Positions 22,698-23,024 of a DNA stretch of 23,024 nt are shown piece after piece. The translations under genes and the position numbers were made by a program. The stretch spans positions 1-23,024 of the forward strand of contig CAJTRA010000030.1 of the NCBI GenBank assembly GCA_910578345.1, given 5' to 3'. The DNA comes from an uncultured Lachnospiraceae bacterium (lineage in GTDB: Bacteria; Bacillota; Clostridia; Lachnospirales; Lachnospiraceae). Every line of letters starts with the position of its first letter. Within the stretch, counting starts at the first letter, position 1. The notes below the pieces were generated by a model that saw nothing but the letters and a program-made list of their open reading frames with translations, made no database searches and had not been told where the DNA came from.

Positions 22698-22771
22698 TAG
22701 CGGGGACAGGATTTGAACCTGTGACCTTCGGGTTATGAGCCCGACGAGCTTCCAGACTGCTCCACCCCGCG
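22698..22771 (-). tRNA. initiator tRNA-fMet (CAT)
   Basis: 74 nt, 6 nt from tRNA-Phe. Anticodon CAT lies in a stem with GGG/CCC pairs (TCGGGCTCATAACCCGA), and position 1 is an unpaired C, both hallmarks of initiator tRNA. Opposite C1 the base is T72 rather than the common A72. CCA not encoded. Confidence 0.93.
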
Positions 22772-22784
22772 ATATAAAGTTAAA

Positions 22785-22866
22785 TGGATGGAGGTGGATT
22801 CGAACCACCGAAGCAATTTGCAGCAGATTTACAGTCTGTCCCCTTTGGCCACTCGGGAATCCATCC
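22785..22866 (-). tRNA. tRNA-Tyr (GTA)
   Basis: 82 nt class II tRNA with a long variable arm. Acceptor GGATGGA pairs with TCCATCC, anticodon loop in GACTGTAAATC (GTA), T-arm GGTTCGAAT. Discriminator A; CCA not encoded. Confidence 0.95.
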
Positions 22867-22886
22867 ATATGATCTTTTACATCAAA

Positions 22887-22959
22887 AGCCGATAAACGGA
22901 CTCGAACCGTTAACCTGCTGATTACAAATCAGCTGCTCTGCCAATTGAGCCATATCGGC
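22887..22959 (-). tRNA. tRNA-Thr (TGT)
   Basis: 73 nt. Acceptor GCCGATA pairs with TATCGGC, D-arm TGGCTCAATTGG, anticodon stem-loop CTGATTTGTAATCAG (TGT). Discriminator T; CCA not encoded. Confidence 0.95.
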
Positions 22960-22971
22960 ATTGTTCTTAAG

Positions 22972-23024
22972 TGGGACCTATAGGGCTCGAACCTATGACC
23001 CTCTGCTTGTAAGGCAGATGCTCT
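22972..23024 (-). tRNA. tRNA-Val (TAC), 5' end beyond the window
   Basis: The 3' 53 nt are visible: anticodon stem-loop TCTGCCTTACAAGCAGA (anticodon TAC), T-arm ATAGGTTCGAGCCCTAT, acceptor 3' strand AGGTCCC, discriminator A. The D-arm and 5' acceptor strand lie past the right edge. CCA not encoded. Confidence 0.92.

Overview
The window looks like chromosomal DNA of a spore-forming Gram-positive bacterium of the Clostridia, most likely a Lachnospiraceae member. The basis is a FabK-type fatty-acid synthesis cluster, a spore-maturation gene (spmA), an AzlC/AzlD pair, a Bacillus-like yaaO-to-yabC housekeeping locus, and tRNA genes without encoded CCA. The taxon is an inference from gene content. 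Every convincing gene lies on the minus strand, so transcription runs from high to low coordinates.

From right to left: a six-gene tRNA cluster (Val, Thr, Tyr, fMet, Phe, Lys; 22534 to the window end) closes with a textbook terminator at 22471-22507. Next come a lone PTS EIIC membrane protein and a CgeB-like glycosyltransferase, joined by a 4-bp ATGA overlap. They are followed by azlC-azlD, an HD-domain protein and an Orn/Lys/Arg-decarboxylase family enzyme. Positions 9843-16375 hold a rearranged version of the B. subtilis tmk-yaaQ-yaaR-holB-yaaT-yabA-yabB-yabC locus. Here a guanylate-kinase-like protein stands in the tmk position, yaaQ and yabA are absent, and a putative extracytoplasmic glycoside hydrolase sits between trmN6 and rsmI.

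Positions 2409-9733 are a type II fatty acid synthesis cluster in the order acpP, fabK, fabD, fabG, fabF, fabZ, a second FabK/nitronate-monooxygenase-like flavoprotein with a cysteine-rich tail, and fabH. A near-perfect housekeeping promoter precedes acpP, and a FabT-like palindrome overlaps its -10 box. A second, perfect copy of that palindrome lies between fabK and fabD. Acetyl-CoA carboxylase genes are not in the cluster. The fabK-fabD and fabD-fabG gaps are unusually long and rich in inverted repeats.

The left end (1-2117) holds spmA behind a sigma-E-like sporulation promoter, with a GC-rich hairpin element between it and fabH. Downstream of spmA, where spmB would often be, is an AT-rich accessory module: a frameshifted, catalytically degenerate tyrosine-recombinase-like gene followed by the start of a PF09820-type AAA-ATPase.

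The points most worth following up are the two FabT-like operators, the EIIC-glycosyltransferase pair, the single-base nonsense change inside a duplicated tail repeat of the glycoside hydrolase, the Cys-tailed flavoprotein, and the unexplained structured intergenic elements. I found no CRISPR array, insertion sequence or prophage.
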